Source: Symbiodinium natans
Lineage: Eukaryota > Sar > Dinophyceae > Suessiales > Symbiodiniaceae
Direction: 5' to 3'
Assembly (NCBI GenBank): GCA_905221605.1
Contig: CAJNDS010000623.1
Location: 7,501-71,500, forward strand
DNA: 64,000 nucleotides
Positions within the stretch are counted from its first letter, which is position 1, and each line of letters opens with the position of its first letter. The notes under the pieces were generated by a model that saw only the letters and a program-made list of their open reading frames with translations, was not told the origin of the DNA and ran no database searches. Both the position numbers and the translations under genes were made by a program. This document shows positions 14,179 through 26,730 of this stretch, one piece after another.

Positions 14179-15035
14179 CGCATCAGCAGAACCCGGAATT
14201 CCTGGCATCGGCCCTCCCTGAGGCTCGGAGTGGCTCAGCTGGAGAGCCGCGCCCAGACAGATCTGGACCTTGCTAGCACATGTAGCTGCTCGGTCGGGGT
14301 GCTCTTCGGCTATTTGGGCGTTTTTTTTTTGAGAGGTTCGGGTGGGTGCGCGCGTGTGTGGAGTCGCAAGAGCTCTCACCCCAATCTCGAAACCCTTCGT
14401 CCAGGTGTTGAGGCCTTGGCTTTGGCCTTGCAATCCAGAATCCTAAGTCCCTTAAGCCTTAGAGCGCCATAGAGCTTCGTAAGGCTTAGGGTTTGTGGGA
14501 GTTTTTTGCCCTTTCCGCTTTGAAGGGGCAGCAGGGGTTTCTTCTTCTTGGCAGATCTCGATTCTCTCAGCTCAAAGCCGAAGCCCTATTCTTACCCCCC
14601 TGAAGCCCTAAACTGGGATCAGGCTCTGAGGCACTCCCAGGTTTGTCTATAGTCGAAAGGTCCAGGACCGAAGCTGGGCTTCACGTGTTTCACACTTGCT
14701 GCGGGCCTGGCTCCCCATGAGCTTCCAAGCAGCTTTGCAGAATTTAGAATCCCGAAAGGCTAGCATGATCAATGCCGCAGGACGAGCAGCAGTGGAAGTC
14801 CTTCGTCGCTTCCGGCTTAGTCAGGAAAACTGAGGCAGGATGTGGTTGGTATCGCAGTGCGTGGTGTACGGTGTGGACAGTTCAGTACTTGGCCACAGGG
14901 TTTCAGTCATCCATGAGAATTATGTCGACAGAGAACCCGGAGGAGTGGAGCGAGGTACAAATCGAGAGACCGCAGCTCACAGCTGAGAGAGGTCCCATCG
15001 TGGACTCCACCAAACCAGCCCTGAAGCCTATTTTA
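14179..15035. other. No gene recognised
   Basis: Nothing with a conserved motif. A D-arm-like GGCTCAGCTGGAGAGC at 14232 has no tRNA context. Confidence 0.5.
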
Positions 15036-15112
15036 GGGGCCTTGATAATCAGAATAGGGTTTTGGGAGGGGTCATTCTAGTATTATAAAGGGGCCATAAA
15101 AGAATACTATTA
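15036..15112 (+). mobile_element. Small palindromic element, family B (copy 1)
   Basis: Begins GGGGCCTTGATAATCAGAAT and ends with a sequence like TATAAAGGGGCCATAA. Both ends are shared with 24090-24163 and, inverted, with 17499-17576 and 36231-36299. Confidence 0.55.
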
Positions 15113-15792
15113 ATGATCCTTTTCAGCCTTCGGCATCCTGGAGACTATGGACCCTCAAAATATATCCTTCAAATTTCGAAGGCCCGAAGTGTCAACCTGC
15201 CTGGAGGTGGAGTTCCTACGCGGCCTGGGAGGTCCGCCAGGGCTGGGCTAAGGGACTGCTAGTTTCAGCTTCGGGTTTGTGATTTAAGTTTTGGGTTTAG
15301 GGTTTTAAGGTTTAGGGTTCCGGGTTCAGGAGGCTTGGGGTGGGAAGCCGGAAGCCCTGCTTTCTTACAGCGATTTGAGAAGGAGTTGCAAAGAAATATC
15401 GGTCTTCTTGGGAGCAGGGAGTTGAGGCGTGTGGGACATTTTCCTTGTTGGACCGCAGGAAGTTGCAGTCATCTCGGCGCTGAAGCCTTGCGTGAGGCTT
15501 TAGGTTCTAAGGGTAGGCCCTTGCGACATTTTATATGTTTCCCCTAGTGGGTTTAAGAGCATCGAATTCAGGAATATTTTTCAGCGGGTTTTAAAGGCCA
15601 TGCTAGTTTCAGCTCCTTGGGACTTTTGACCCTTGGGCTCCACTAACGCTCCCGTTTCTCACGACATGAGCCTCATATCGACATGCATATCTGCGAGCCT
15701 GGAGGGAGAGTCTCACGAATGTCATACCTTGAGCCCCCAAGCCCCTGAAGTCTTCAACTCTGTTCTACAACATGTTCCACTCAACATAGCTG
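15113..15792. other. No gene recognised; telomere-like remnant 15289-15327
   Basis: TTTAGGG variants at 15289-15327. No coding motif seen. Confidence 0.5.
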
Positions 15793-16070
15793 TTCTATTC
15801 TTATTGGGGGTATAAGAAGGGGTACCCCCTATTTAGGGAAATGCCCACCTAGCGCCACTTGGAGGCCTTGGGCGTCTCCTGGTGCTGACGCAGATGGCGG
15901 GCGAGGTGGTCCGAGCCGGGCTCGAGGTGCGGCTCCCAGTTTGGCCGGGCCCACAGTGCCGTAGACTCCTACTTGTATGTGGGTGGCTGTCAAAATTACG
16001 ATCCCTTTTTGGGGTACCGAAAATATCAGGTGCCGCATTATAATAGGGATCCAAAAAGGGCCCATAATTT
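15793..16070. mobile_element. Two family C-like fragments flanking a GC-rich segment
   Basis: GGGGTACCCCCTATTTAGGG (from 15820) and GGATCCAAAAAGGG (16048) are related to ends of family C. They sit on either side of about 180 bp of unrelated GC-rich DNA, as if an element had been split by an insertion. Confidence 0.35.
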
Positions 16071-16839
16071 AAACACCCATGTGTCTAGCCAGAGGGCAGA
16101 CGCTACTGTAGAGCGCGACATGCTACTGCAGTGGGGAATGGGCTTGGGTTCAGCCCCTAACTTGAGTGCTCATCGTGGCAAGTTTTGCTGCTTCCTTTCA
16201 TTCTCAACGGAACTTTCGAAGCCCTGCAGGGCCAGAGGGCAACGGGAACCCAAATTGCGCCGCCTTCTCCTGCTTTGGACCCCTCTCCCCTGACGAGCAC
16301 ATCCGCCCGAGATTTTTGGAAGCAGACATCTGCCACCTCATGCTGAAAGACTTCGGGAAGCCCAGGTGAAACAAGTGGAATGAGAAGCAATTCTCTCCCC
16401 ACCTTCTCTGTTGATGCCTACAGTCTTTCCCATATCAAATTCAGGGATGCTGTGTTGGAAGGACCAGGTCTTCTCCGTGTCCTCTCTCCTACTCCCCACG
16501 GTTTCCCTATCTCTCCGGTGGCCAATCCTTGACGATCCCGGCTCTACTTGCTGCTCTGTTGCAAAGGGCTTGCCACCCTCTCTATGAAGCCAGGGAGAGG
16601 CACAAGGGGTAAAAGCAACATAACCATCCGCAAGAAACTCAGAGTGAGGCACGTTTCAGTTTTTCTTCTTCCAGCGTAAATCGTTTGCTCAGGTCCCCAG
16701 CCTCACGGTGCAAACGTTGTGTTGAAAAGAAGCACCTGTGCAAGATATGTACAACATCTCGCCCTGGGCCTGTAACCCTGTTCACTTTAGTCTTAGCACA
16801 TATTAAAATACGCATGTAAGCATACTGTGCCTCGCAAAG

Positions 16840-16977
16840 GCAGAGGGAAAGGCGGACTCCACGACGGACACCGTCATGACAGAAATGGTGGACAGACTCC
16901 TGGTGTACAAGGAACACCACCAGGAGCGCCAGCGGCTACGGGGCTTTGTGGACAAGTTTAGCCCTCGGAATTGCAAG
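16840..16977 (+). CDS. Candidate coding exon, unknown product
   Basis: An in-frame segment encodes a charged, helical stretch containing MTEMVDRLLVYKEHHQERQR and ending FVDKFSPRNCK. It starts after a plausible acceptor (GCAAAG) and stops at AAG|GTAGTT, a plausible donor. The frame loses coding character after the donor. I do not recognise the family and saw no partner exons nearby, so it may be a solitary fragment. Confidence rests on composition and splice-like borders only. Confidence 0.3.
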
Positions 16978-17498
16978 GTAGTTATGACTTTTAAACATGA
17001 TTCCGCGATTTTTGCTGCTTATATGGAACAAACGCCACCCCTGGCACAACAAATTCGAAAAGCAGCCTTGTGCTCCAAGAAAGAACCGACACGGTGAGCC
17101 TGAGCAGGACTTGCTGGACCTTTCTGGCGTGCAGGTGCCGCTACACTACCAGCACCTGGTGACAGCTCCTACGGCTTGACATGAGCAGAATGTAGCGGGG
17201 TTTTCAGAATTTTGTGGGGCATGATAAGGGGAAGTAGGGCCAAACGGTGCGACCTAGGTCATGGTCTTTGGCAACCTGCTGTTTCTGCCCCTTGGCTCAA
17301 AGGCTTCCGAGTACTTCGCTGCAGTCTTCAGGAGAATTTCCCAGCGTCAAGTATGCACAAGTTCATGGAGTTGTTCCGAGACCCTGCGCGAGTTTGGGAA
17401 ACCAACACAGACCAAGGTCTTATGGCATGGCGCTGACAAAGTCCTGGCTGGCACCCTGCACCCCGGCACAGGGCGGGTTTTGCTAGGGGTCAGGGACA
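16978..17498. other. No gene recognised
   Basis: Short open frames only, with no conserved motif. Confidence 0.45.
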
Positions 17499-17576
17499 TT
17501 CCCTTATGGTCCCTGTATATGTACGATAAGAACCCCCCAAACCCTATTCTAATCATTAAGGCCCCTATACAAGTGT
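17499..17576 (-). mobile_element. Small palindromic element, family B (copy 2, inverted)
   Basis: Reads ATTCCCTTATGGTCCC, then CGATAAGAACCCCCCAAACC, then ATTCTAATCATTAAGGCCCC. This is the reverse complement of the copies at 15036 and 24090. Confidence 0.55.
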
Positions 17577-18485
17577 GTTGCTCAGGAGGCCCTGGGCCCA
17601 CAACAACGGCGCTGAGCCAAACAAAATCCTTGAAGCCGGAACTGGCAGCTACAGAAGTTCGGCCCAAAACCTGACAACGAAAGCACAACTTTCCTATCTC
17701 CTGCACCGCAGGCGCTGCAGGTTAAAACCCAGAAGGCTCCGACAAGACACCAGGACCCATCCAGCGGTTCCCGGAATCGTTGAAAAATCGATTTTCCCGC
17801 GAAGCATCTCTGAAGCAAGACACATTGGGATCTTCGGCTGCTGCCCTTCTTAGTGCTTGCACAACTCTACATGTTTAGCAATTTTGGAGAGTGTGCCGGC
17901 CGGCTTTAGGGACAGTTTGGACCACCTTTGGATGTTGATCTGGTGGTCCTGGCTTCGAATTCGGATAAGTTAGACTGTTGTTGCAAGCTTGAAGGTGTAT
18001 CTCGAAAGTCCGTGATGGCGTTCGCGGAAGTGGAACTAGATGCTGCAAGTCTGTTGCGTTGCATGCTCGAACACAGTGCCTGCAAAGGGTCGAACCTCTT
18101 GAGCTCTGCAAAGCATGCAATCTGAGAAGCCGCACCCCAAATCTTGCGCTCCTGGGAGACGACATCTCGCTGGGTTGGGCTTGTAGCATTAATCGAAAAC
18201 CATGGTTCGGTGCATCGGCCATCCACGCGCTCGGAGTTTCGGATACGCCTGTGGCGACCTGGGAAGTGCCGATCCCTGGGATGCCCCATTCGGGTTCGAC
18301 TTCTGGGGTTGAGGGTTTTTGGGGTTTCGGGGTTTGGGGCTACAGATTCAAGGTGTTTGGGTGGGTATCCGCAAAAGTCCACGATGTGGCTGGCGAAAGT
18401 AGACTTCGCGAAGAGTCCATTGTCTGGTAAAAGGAGTTTTTCCCCAAACAGGAACCGTTTGGGGTCCTCTCCTCAGAAAAATAAG
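17577..18485. other. No gene recognised
   Basis: Overlapping short open frames on both strands, none with a conserved motif. Confidence 0.45.
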
Positions 18486-20190
18486 GTGTCACGCGCTTGG
18501 CCAGATGGGTGTCACGCGCTTCGGGCCTGTGGTCTCCCATGGTCTCCGATCATGAACACAATTGGGGCCATTGGGGTCGGGTGGGTGTCACGCGCTTCGG
18601 GGCCTGTGGTCTCCCATGGTCTCCGATGATGAGGGGTTTGGGAGGGTGTCACGCGCTTGGGTCCGTGGTCTCCCATGGTCTCCGCTCATGAGCGCAATGG
18701 TCCGGGTCCGTGATCTCCACGGTCTCCGATCATGAGCGACAGGGGTTGGGAGGGTGTCACGCGGGTCTGGTCCCGGTCTCGCGTGGTCTCATGGCCTCCC
18801 GATCATGAGCGCGCTGGGGCTGGGCGGGTGTCACGCGGTTCGGGTCCGTGTTCCCCCACGATCTCCGATCATGAGTGAAGGGCTGGGAGGGTGTCACGGT
18901 TCCATGGTCTGCGGGCGGGTGTCGGGCGATTCGGGCCCGTGGTCTCCCATGGTCTCCAGTCATCAGCGACAGGGGTTGGGAGGGTCTGGGGCGGTTGGGT
19001 CTGTGGTCTCCCACGGTCTCCCGTCATGAGCACAATGAGGCTGGGCGGGTGTCGCGCGGTTCGGGTCCGTGCTCTCCATCGTCTCTAGGGCGTCACATGC
19101 TTTGGTCCATGGACTCCCATGATCTCCCAGTGCGAGCGCAATCTACGGGGTCACGCAGTCGGGTTCATGGTCTCCCATGGTCCGATCATGGGGCTGGCGG
19201 GTGTCACGCGGCCCGGCTCCGTGATCTTCACGGTCTCCGATCATGAGCGACAGGGGTTGGGAGGGTGTCGCACGCTTGGGTCCGTGGATTTCCGTCGTCT
19301 CCGATCATGAGCAATGGGGTTGGGCGGGTGTCACGCGGTTCGGGTCAGTGGTTTCCCATGGACTCCGATCATGAGCAACAAGCTTGAGAGGGTGTCACGC
19401 GCTGGGTTCGCGGTTTCCCGGCTTCTCCGATCGTGAGCGCAATGGGGCTGATCCGGCTCCGTGGTCTCCATGATCTCTGATTATGAGCGACAGGGGTTGA
19501 GAGGGTGTCACGCGCTTGGATTCGTGGTCTCGCATGGTCTCCTATCATGAGCGCCATGGGGCCGGACGAGCGTCGCGCGGTTTGGGTCCGCGGTGAGTGG
19601 CAGGGGTTGGAGGGTGTCACGCGATTGATGGTCTCCCATGGATCATCTGGGAGGGTGTCACGTGCTTGGGTCCGTGGTCTCCCATGGTCTCTGAGCACGC
19701 TGGGCGGGCGTCACGCGGTCCGGTCGCGGGCTGTCATGGTGTCCGATCATGAGCGACAGGGGTTGAGAGGGTGTCACGCGCTTGGGTTCGTGGTCTCCCA
19801 ACATCTCCGATCATGAGCGCAATGGGGCCGCCGTGGTGAGCTACAGGCATTGGGAGGGTGTTCGCGCGTGAGGGTCCGCGGTCTCCCACGGTCTCCGATC
19901 ATGAGCGCAACGGGGTTGGGCGGGTGTCACGCGGTCCGGGTCCGTGGTCTCCCGTGATCTCCGATCATGAGCGACAGGGGTTGAGAGGGTATCACGCGCT
20001 TGGGTTCGTGGTCTCCCAACATATCCGATCATGAGCTCAATGGGGCCGGGCGGGTGTCACGCGGTTCGGGTGCGTGGTGAGCTACAGGCATTGGGAGGGT
20101 GTTCGCGCGTTTGCGTCCGCGGTCCCCCACGGTCTCCGATCATGAGCGCAACGGGGTTGGGCGGGTATTCGTGGTCTCCCATGTCTCCCC
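18486..20190 (+). repeat. Satellite with ~64-bp unit
   Basis: Imperfect tandem repeats built on GGTGTCACGCG, GGTCTCCCATGGTCTCCG and ATCATGAGCG. Successive CCGATCATGAG motifs fall near 19237, 19301, 19365 and 19427, giving the ~64-bp period. Units vary by substitution and truncation, so this is not a recent expansion. Open frames within it are by-products. Confidence 0.9.
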
Positions 20191-20196
20191 CGCGTT

Positions 20197-21480
20197 TTAA
20201 TGCGTTCAGCTGTTTTCGCCTTCTAAAAAGTGCACAAAGAGAGCACGGCGTTGCAAATGTGGAAAGCAAGTCCAAATGCGTTTTTTAGGCCTGGCAAAAT
20301 GCATTCGGGCAGCGCTTGGACATCCATGTCTACTGGTATTTTACGACCAACATTTCCCCGACATGCATCTGAGGGCATTCCACATGCATTTTTCGTCGCC
20401 CGAAAACGCATTTGGCACTGGTTTCCTATCATGTTGCAATCTTGGGTTCTGCCGGCTGAAATTTCATGTCTTTCTGCGCATAAGAACATCTATATATAGG
20501 ATTTGAACGCGTTTAGAACCATAGTCACCGTTTCGCAAAATTCCCGAAAAGGGGCCTAAAATCAGAAGCAACATGCCCAGATGCATTTTGCAAAGCAGGC
20601 AAAATGCATTCGCGCAGCTTGCTCCTTCCAAACCACAATAAAAAACTCGCTTGATAGCTGACTTTTGTGTCAAAGACAGAGGCCCCGTACGGAAGAAACC
20701 AAAGTCCGAATGCATTTTTTGCCTGTGCCCAAATGCATTCAGCTGTTGTCGCTTTGAAAAAGTGCAGAAAGAGCACGCGGCGTTGCACATGTGAAGAGCA
20801 AGACCAAATGCGTTGTTCAGGCCTGGCAAAATGCATTCGGCAGCATCTGGTCATCCATGTCTATTCGGTTTGCTCCATTACAGCATGAAAAACAAACGAA
20901 AACAACAAAAAATAGATGGGTGTTTTACGACCAACATCTACCCGACATGCATTTCTAGGGCATTCCAAATGCATTTTTCGTCGCCCGAAGAATGCATTTG
21001 GCACTGGTTTCCTATCATGTTTAGTCTTGGTTTCTGCTGGCTCATGACGTATTCGATTCTTCTGATGTGTTTTCTGTGCATCAAAGTAGCTGTAGGAATT
21101 GAAAAACGTGTTTAGAACAATGCTCGACATTTTGCAGGAGTACCGAAACAGACCCAGAATCAGGAAGAACATGCTCAGGTGCATTTTTCAAAGTGGGCAG
21201 AATGCATTCGCGCAGCTTGCTCCTTCCACAACCACAATAAAATTGAGTTAACCGCTGATCTTTCGTCGTAAAGACAAGCTGCGTACAGAAGAGGCGAATG
21301 CGCAACTGCATTTTTCGCGCGCGCCTAAATGCACTCAGCTGTTTTCGCCTTTGAAAAAGTACAGAAGGAGAGAGCATGGCGTTGCAAATGTAGAAAGCAA
21401 GACCAAACGTATATTTCAGGCTTAGCAAAATGCAGGTGGGCAGCGCTTGGACATCCATGTCAATCCATCGTTTGGATTGG
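20197..21480 (+). repeat. Tandem repeat with ~0.53-0.6-kb unit, rich in ATGCAT
   Basis: Two complete and one partial unit, starting near 20201, 20734 and 21330. Each has TGC-TTCAGCTGTT-TCGC, AAAGTGCA.AAAGAG, AGGCCTGGCAAAATGCATTC, a GGCACTGGTTTCCTATCATG block and an AAAATGCATTCGCGCAGC block. The second unit has an extra A-rich insertion of about 60 bp near 20870-20930. ATGCATT palindromes recur throughout. Confidence 0.88.
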
Positions 21481-22879
21481 GAAAGGGTTGTTCCGACCCC
21501 TGGCAGCTCCAAAGAGAAGCCTGAAACCCACGCCTCCATACTGAGCCCAATTTTTCTGATTGTAAACTCGGCCTGCCGAATTCTACGCGTCGCGTTATTG
21601 CTTCATCCCGCTTTCCCTTGATCTGCAATCTTACTGTTTGGGGTCTTCGCCGGCATAATTATCAACCCATTTATTAAGCATTTGCCGGCTCCACCGCTCG
21701 GAATAGCGAGAGACTCCCCGAGACAACTCATGGCCCCTAAACTGAGGCTTAGCACCCTAATCAACCGATGAGTGACGCTCGGCCCACTTGGCCAAGGCAT
21801 GTTCCTGCTCATTTCCATCATCTTGATCGGGATGATGGACGCAACCTGCCTAAGTTTCGAGGCGGTTGGGGAGTTGGTATTTCCCCACCCTCGGTGTGGG
21901 GTTGTTCGATTTTAACTCAACTCTTCTCCTCGCCCGGTCTACTTCTCCTCGCCCGCAGTCATGATTTTATTGCATCGCTTCCGCTTCCAGTTCAGATGAT
22001 TTCCGGGTTCCCCTGAGGCCAGCTTGGATTAGGCATCGCATCGCATGATGGTTGGTTCGCTAGCCCCTCTCGACTGGCGTCGTTCTTTGACGTTCAAGGG
22101 GCGGAATGCCCGTCATCCTGCCCCACGCTGGCTCCATTCTCTCCCAAAAAATTAGGCCGCCGATGTGCGGCTTCCTCCCATGAGCGGTTGGGATGTGTCC
22201 GTCGAGTGCCAGGGTCCCGAATCCGGTGTCTCCAAGCCTTAAGTTGTCTGCAGCAGGTGGTCGCGTGCCTCGCCCCGAAGTGGGGACATTCCTCTCCGGA
22301 ATCCCTGGTGAGGGTGTTTCCTGTGCGGGGGTGCCCCCAGAGACCAGCGGGACATCGTTGTTGCATTCGCTATCGCCTGGAGGCCGCCGCGCGCAAAGCG
22401 GAGTTTGGGCATTTCGGTTTCTTCGGTGTAGGGGCTACATCCGGCGCGCACTTCTTCTGCTTCGCGCTAAAGCGCTCAGGTGTCGGCGCGGCTGTGGAAC
22501 CCATTTGGCGCCGAATCTACGGGCTTTGCCTTGCAGATGCGGGCCGCCATTGATTAGCGTCGGGGTCGTCTTAAATCTTCCTTTGGACTTAGAGCCCTTG
22601 CTTGGCCAAAAGTTTACTGTAGGGCTTGGGGTATGGGCATGAGCAGCTTGAAGCAGCTGGGCTCCTCATGAATAAAAAGCCATGCGCCCCAGACCATAAA
22701 GCCTGGAATCCCAACGCTTTGAGTGGTGAAACGCACAGACGCCAGGTGGGCAGGAGAGTTCCTCGCCGGGGCGCGTGCAATCCTGGACTACGCGCCTCGG
22801 CCTGCTGTCGGCTGTGTAGTATCTTTTGTGCACACACATGTATTGGTTGCGTGTGCATGTCAATTCTCATGACTTTTTC
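21481..22879. other. No gene recognised
   Basis: No conserved coding motif. It differs in texture from both neighbours and lacks telomere-like tracts; its origin is not clear to me. Confidence 0.4.
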
Positions 22880-23610
22880 GTCATTCTCCACTGCCCTCCC
22901 ATCATACCCTGCCATGACCCACCACTCCCACCAGTACCTGCCAGTCCCCGCACACACTGCCCACCACTCCACCATTACCCACCATTCCTCACCATCCTAC
23001 CCACCACGGCCCAGTCACCATGCCCACCATGCAACACCATTGCCCACCGCCACCATTCTTACACTTTCCTACCATTCCCACCACTTCCACCAAGATTGCT
23101 GCCAGTCTGGCTACTCCCCATCCCCACCATTATCCACCCTCACACACCGTTACCCGCCATCGATTCCTATCATTTACTCCACATTCCTACCATGCCCAGG
23201 ACTCCCACCATTGATGCACAATTACCCGTCGCCCGCCATGACGCCCCACTCATCATTGTCCACCAGCACCCGCCACTCCTCCATTTCCTGCCAGTATACC
23301 AGTCGTTCTCTACCATTCCACCCATTACCCTCCCACCACCGCCCAATACTAGCACTCCCACCATTACGCAGCTCCACCATCGGTATACCAGTACCCAGCA
23401 TCCCACCATTGCCCAGCATTCCCGCCGCTACCCGTTACCGACCATTACCCGCCATTGTTGCCAGCACCACTCGCGCCATTATCCACCCCCATCCACCACT
23501 ACGCACTGTTCCACGGTTACCCGCCATTCTTCCACTGCTCACCATTCCTGCCATTACCCAACGATTCCCGCCATTCCCTTCACTCACACCCATACCCACC
23601 CCTACAATTT
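22880..23610 (+). repeat. Low-complexity CCACCATT-rich block
   Basis: Irregular repetition of CCCACCATT, CCACCACT and CATTCCC. Two long overlapping open frames of about 310-330 residues result from the scarcity of stop codons in this composition. Confidence 0.85.
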
Positions 23611-24089
23611 AGCCCAAAGAATCCGTAGAATGAAATTCAAAACATTTCAAAACCCTCGGATGAAGGTGGGGCTCCCGAGACTAGAAAAGGGAACCCGGCG
23701 GAACAAAAGTTTGAAGCCTACGGGTGCGAGGCTCGCAAAAACACTCCGAGAATACACGTAAATAAATATGACCGATATGTAAGCATATAGAGTAGCAATA
23801 TACGGCATTGTTCTGAGTTGTTCTGAGTGGTTTATTGATTGGCTTTGGCTTTGGGGCCCATGAACATGATGAGGTGCGGTTTCGACAAGGCTAGGGTTTA
23901 GGGTTTAGAATTTAGGGAAACCGCAAGCCGCCCTTTCCGCAAGCACCCACGTCCACCAGCGAGGCGAAGTTGGTTTCCAGTTTGCTCCTCGAATAATAGG
24001 GTTTGAAGTTCAAATTATTGTATTTCTATTTTAATAATGTTAATAAAATTGTTGGAATTATGATACACGATAAGAAAAATGCTTAGTAC
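23611..24089. other. No gene recognised; short telomere remnant 23890-23912
   Basis: A-rich at 24000-24080. Nothing coding was seen. Confidence 0.5.
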
Positions 24090-24163
24090 AGGGGCCTTAA
24101 TAATTAGAATGGGGGTTTGGGGGGTTTATTAGTATGTTTATAAAGGCCCCATAAGGAAATGCT
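24090..24163 (+). mobile_element. Small palindromic element, family B (copy 3)
   Basis: GGGGCCTTAATAATTAGAAT at the left and TATAAAGGCCCCATAAGG at the right. CTTAGTAC lies on both sides (24082-24089 and 24164-24171), a probable 8-bp target-site duplication that defines the element ends. Confidence 0.65.
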
Positions 24164-26730
24164 CTTAGTACTTGTTCCGACCCCAAAACCCCTACACGCC
24201 AAGGTCCACCGCCTGCGCCCTAAAAGACTTCGTCCCATCCCGCCCAAAACTTGATTGGTTTATGATGCCATTGTTCTCAATAGTTCCAGATTTCAGGAGC
24301 ATGACGGCGCGAAGGAGGGCTGGGCCCATGAACTCCAGGAGGAGCGGGGCGGAACCCGGTTTGGCGAGAGAGTTTTGTTGGAAGGCCTTTGGAGAGGTCG
24401 CTGCTCTTCGGGCTTGTTTGGGACCGGGGCGCGAGCGTCTTTGCTTCCTCTTCATTGGTTGGGAGGTTGAGTCTTGCCTGAAATGTATGTTCGGGGTTTC
24501 CCTGATTGTGCCGGCCGGCTCGACTCCTCAATGGTGATGGGAGAGAGAGTCGCAGTCATTTTCGCTCCCCGCTGTAGACCAGCGCACCACGTCGTCGTTG
24601 TGTGAATGAATGTGCTGTGGTGCGGCTGGCTTCTCTGCTTGGCGAGGCTTATGTCAAGGATGGTGGCTTAAATGTGCAAACGTTACTGGTGCGTGCACGC
24701 TTTTGGAAGTGCGTGCTCCCGGTTCGACACGGTTGCAGGCGGTGGTTTAGATGCAAGTTGGGATGCTTCGGTGAAGGAGCATGGCTGTAGCAGCGCAGCG
24801 GCAGCAGCCGGCTTTTTGTTTTGCTTTCCGAGCGGTTGCTGGGGGGGTCGTTTGCTGGCCTGCTGCCTTGGGCCAAGGTGATGGCGTCGGTAGCTTTGGG
24901 CTGTTGCTTTCGACGAACTGCGGGTGATGGAGGTTCGTGGTTCCTCACTATCTCGCCTAGTTTATCGTTTGCTTGCGTCCCAGGTCATATGGTAGAGGAG
25001 AAGGGCAGACGGGTTTGCATTCAATTCCTTCTGCCGGCAAAGGTGCCTGTTGCCACGCCCCAAAACCTTAAACCCTAAGTCCTGAACCTCGAACCTTAAA
25101 CCCTAAACCCTCAAGAAAGGATAGGGGGGAAACTGGTCACGATGCTCGCGTGACTCGTATGCTCAAGAGCCTGCATTCCCAGAGCAGGAGCACTACGCCA
25201 ACATCAACCTCCAAAAGGCACCCGAGGAAGTCCAACACCTCTTCGACGGCGTGGGGGAGGCCCCTGAGCAGGCCCTTGGAATTGAGCATTCAGAGCATTA
25301 GGTTTTCTGCTGCAAGATGCCACTAGGATTTTGCTGCTGCAAGCGTTTCCCAGCAACAATTTCGACAGCTCGCTTCTTCTTAGCTGTGGTTCGAGTGTCC
25401 TGGAAACAGTTGCCATTCACAGGCTAGGCTAACTGGTTTTTCCTTTCAGCTCATATGCGCATGCGCACACTTTGCTTTCAGTAGCATGTGCAGACTAGTG
25501 ATGTTCAGGTCTTTGTTTGGATTCAGGTTCCCGGGGGCTAGGCTAGTTTCAATTCTGCATGTTCCCGTCCGTCATATTCAGGGCTCCTCTGAGACTAACA
25601 CCCAGTAAAGCGTGCCATGCCGAAGAAGGGCTGGAGAGCAGGGAGTCTGAGCATGTCTGCGCCCCTTATCCTTGGATCCCCCTGGTTTCATCCAGGTTTC
25701 GGGTCAGAGATGATCGGGGGATCCCAAAGATGTGGAGCTCTCAAGCCGAAGCATCCGAACCCCAAACCCCAAGCCCTAGGTAGGCCCTTGGGACACTTCA
25801 TGTCTCCCTTACTGGGCTTAAGAGGTATCGTATTCGGGGAAAGCTTTTCAGGGGGTTTTATGGGCCATCCTGGAACCTCGAAGCGGCTCTTCCCAGGTGA
25901 GCGTGCACGCGGAGCCGGCCCCTGAAGCCGATGCTCCTTAAGCGTTTCAGGGCTGATGTCTCAGTGTTTATGGGTTAAGGGTTTAGGGTTTAGGGTTTGA
26001 GCTAAAGCAGCTAAAAGCTTAAAATTGCTTGCAAGCCCAAAGGCAGGGATTGGGGCTGAGAGCTTATGCTAGTCGAAGTTGGAATGCTTCGGCATGGTGC
26101 TTGGGGTGTAGGACAAGCTTTCGGGCAACCCTAAACCCTAAACCCTAAAGGTTTTAGGGTTCAAGACCATGCCACTAAGCTCCTGAAGCAATGGGCCCTG
26201 AAAAGTCCGCTTCTTGCAATCCCATGTGCCCAGTTTCACCCGGAGAAGGCCAAAGAGCCAAAGGGCCAAAGGGCCTGCCAATGTGTGGCTTTCAGGCTCC
26301 CCGGGTTACCCTAAACCCTAAACCCTACTTAGCCGCTTTCAACCCTTCGTTGCAAGTCCTGGTTGGGTTCAGTCGGCTTTGGGCTGACGTTTCTTGTGCC
26401 AGTGCAAGATGCCCAATATTCGCCAACAAAGGGCCCAGCGTTCATGTGAGGGTTTTGGTCTGAAAGGTTTTGGAGCTGATCATGTCAAACCCTAAAGTAA
26501 AGAAGCAAAGGAACTTGACAAGGCAAAACCATTTTTTTTTGGTTCGCCTTTTTTGTTCTCTCTCTCTCTCTCTTCCACTCACTTGCTCGCTCGCTCCATT
26601 TGGAAAGTGTGAAGGGCCTATACGACCCCCACAAGTGACCCTCTGTGTTGGGAGAGGCGACAGCGGAGGACGACGAAGGCACCCGCTCCGACCTTGGAGC
26701 TTTTTTCACGTTCTTGATGAGATCCAACTT
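24164..26730. other. No gene recognised; scattered telomere remnants
   Basis: Short heptamer remnants near 25070-25110, 25975-26000, 26130-26150 and 26308-26326. Open frames of 60-120 residues show no conserved motif. Confidence 0.45.

Noticed and set aside
14225-14280. tRNA-like GTGGCTCAGCTGGAGAGC
   Set aside because: Isolated resemblance without acceptor or T arm.
18486-21480. CRISPR array
   Set aside because: Repeats are contiguous and diverged with no unique spacers, and the setting is eukaryotic.
22626-23761. Two plus-strand frames of about 311-328 codons
   Set aside because: Stop-poor CCACCATT repeat. The peptide is His/Pro/Ser/Thr filler with no domain.
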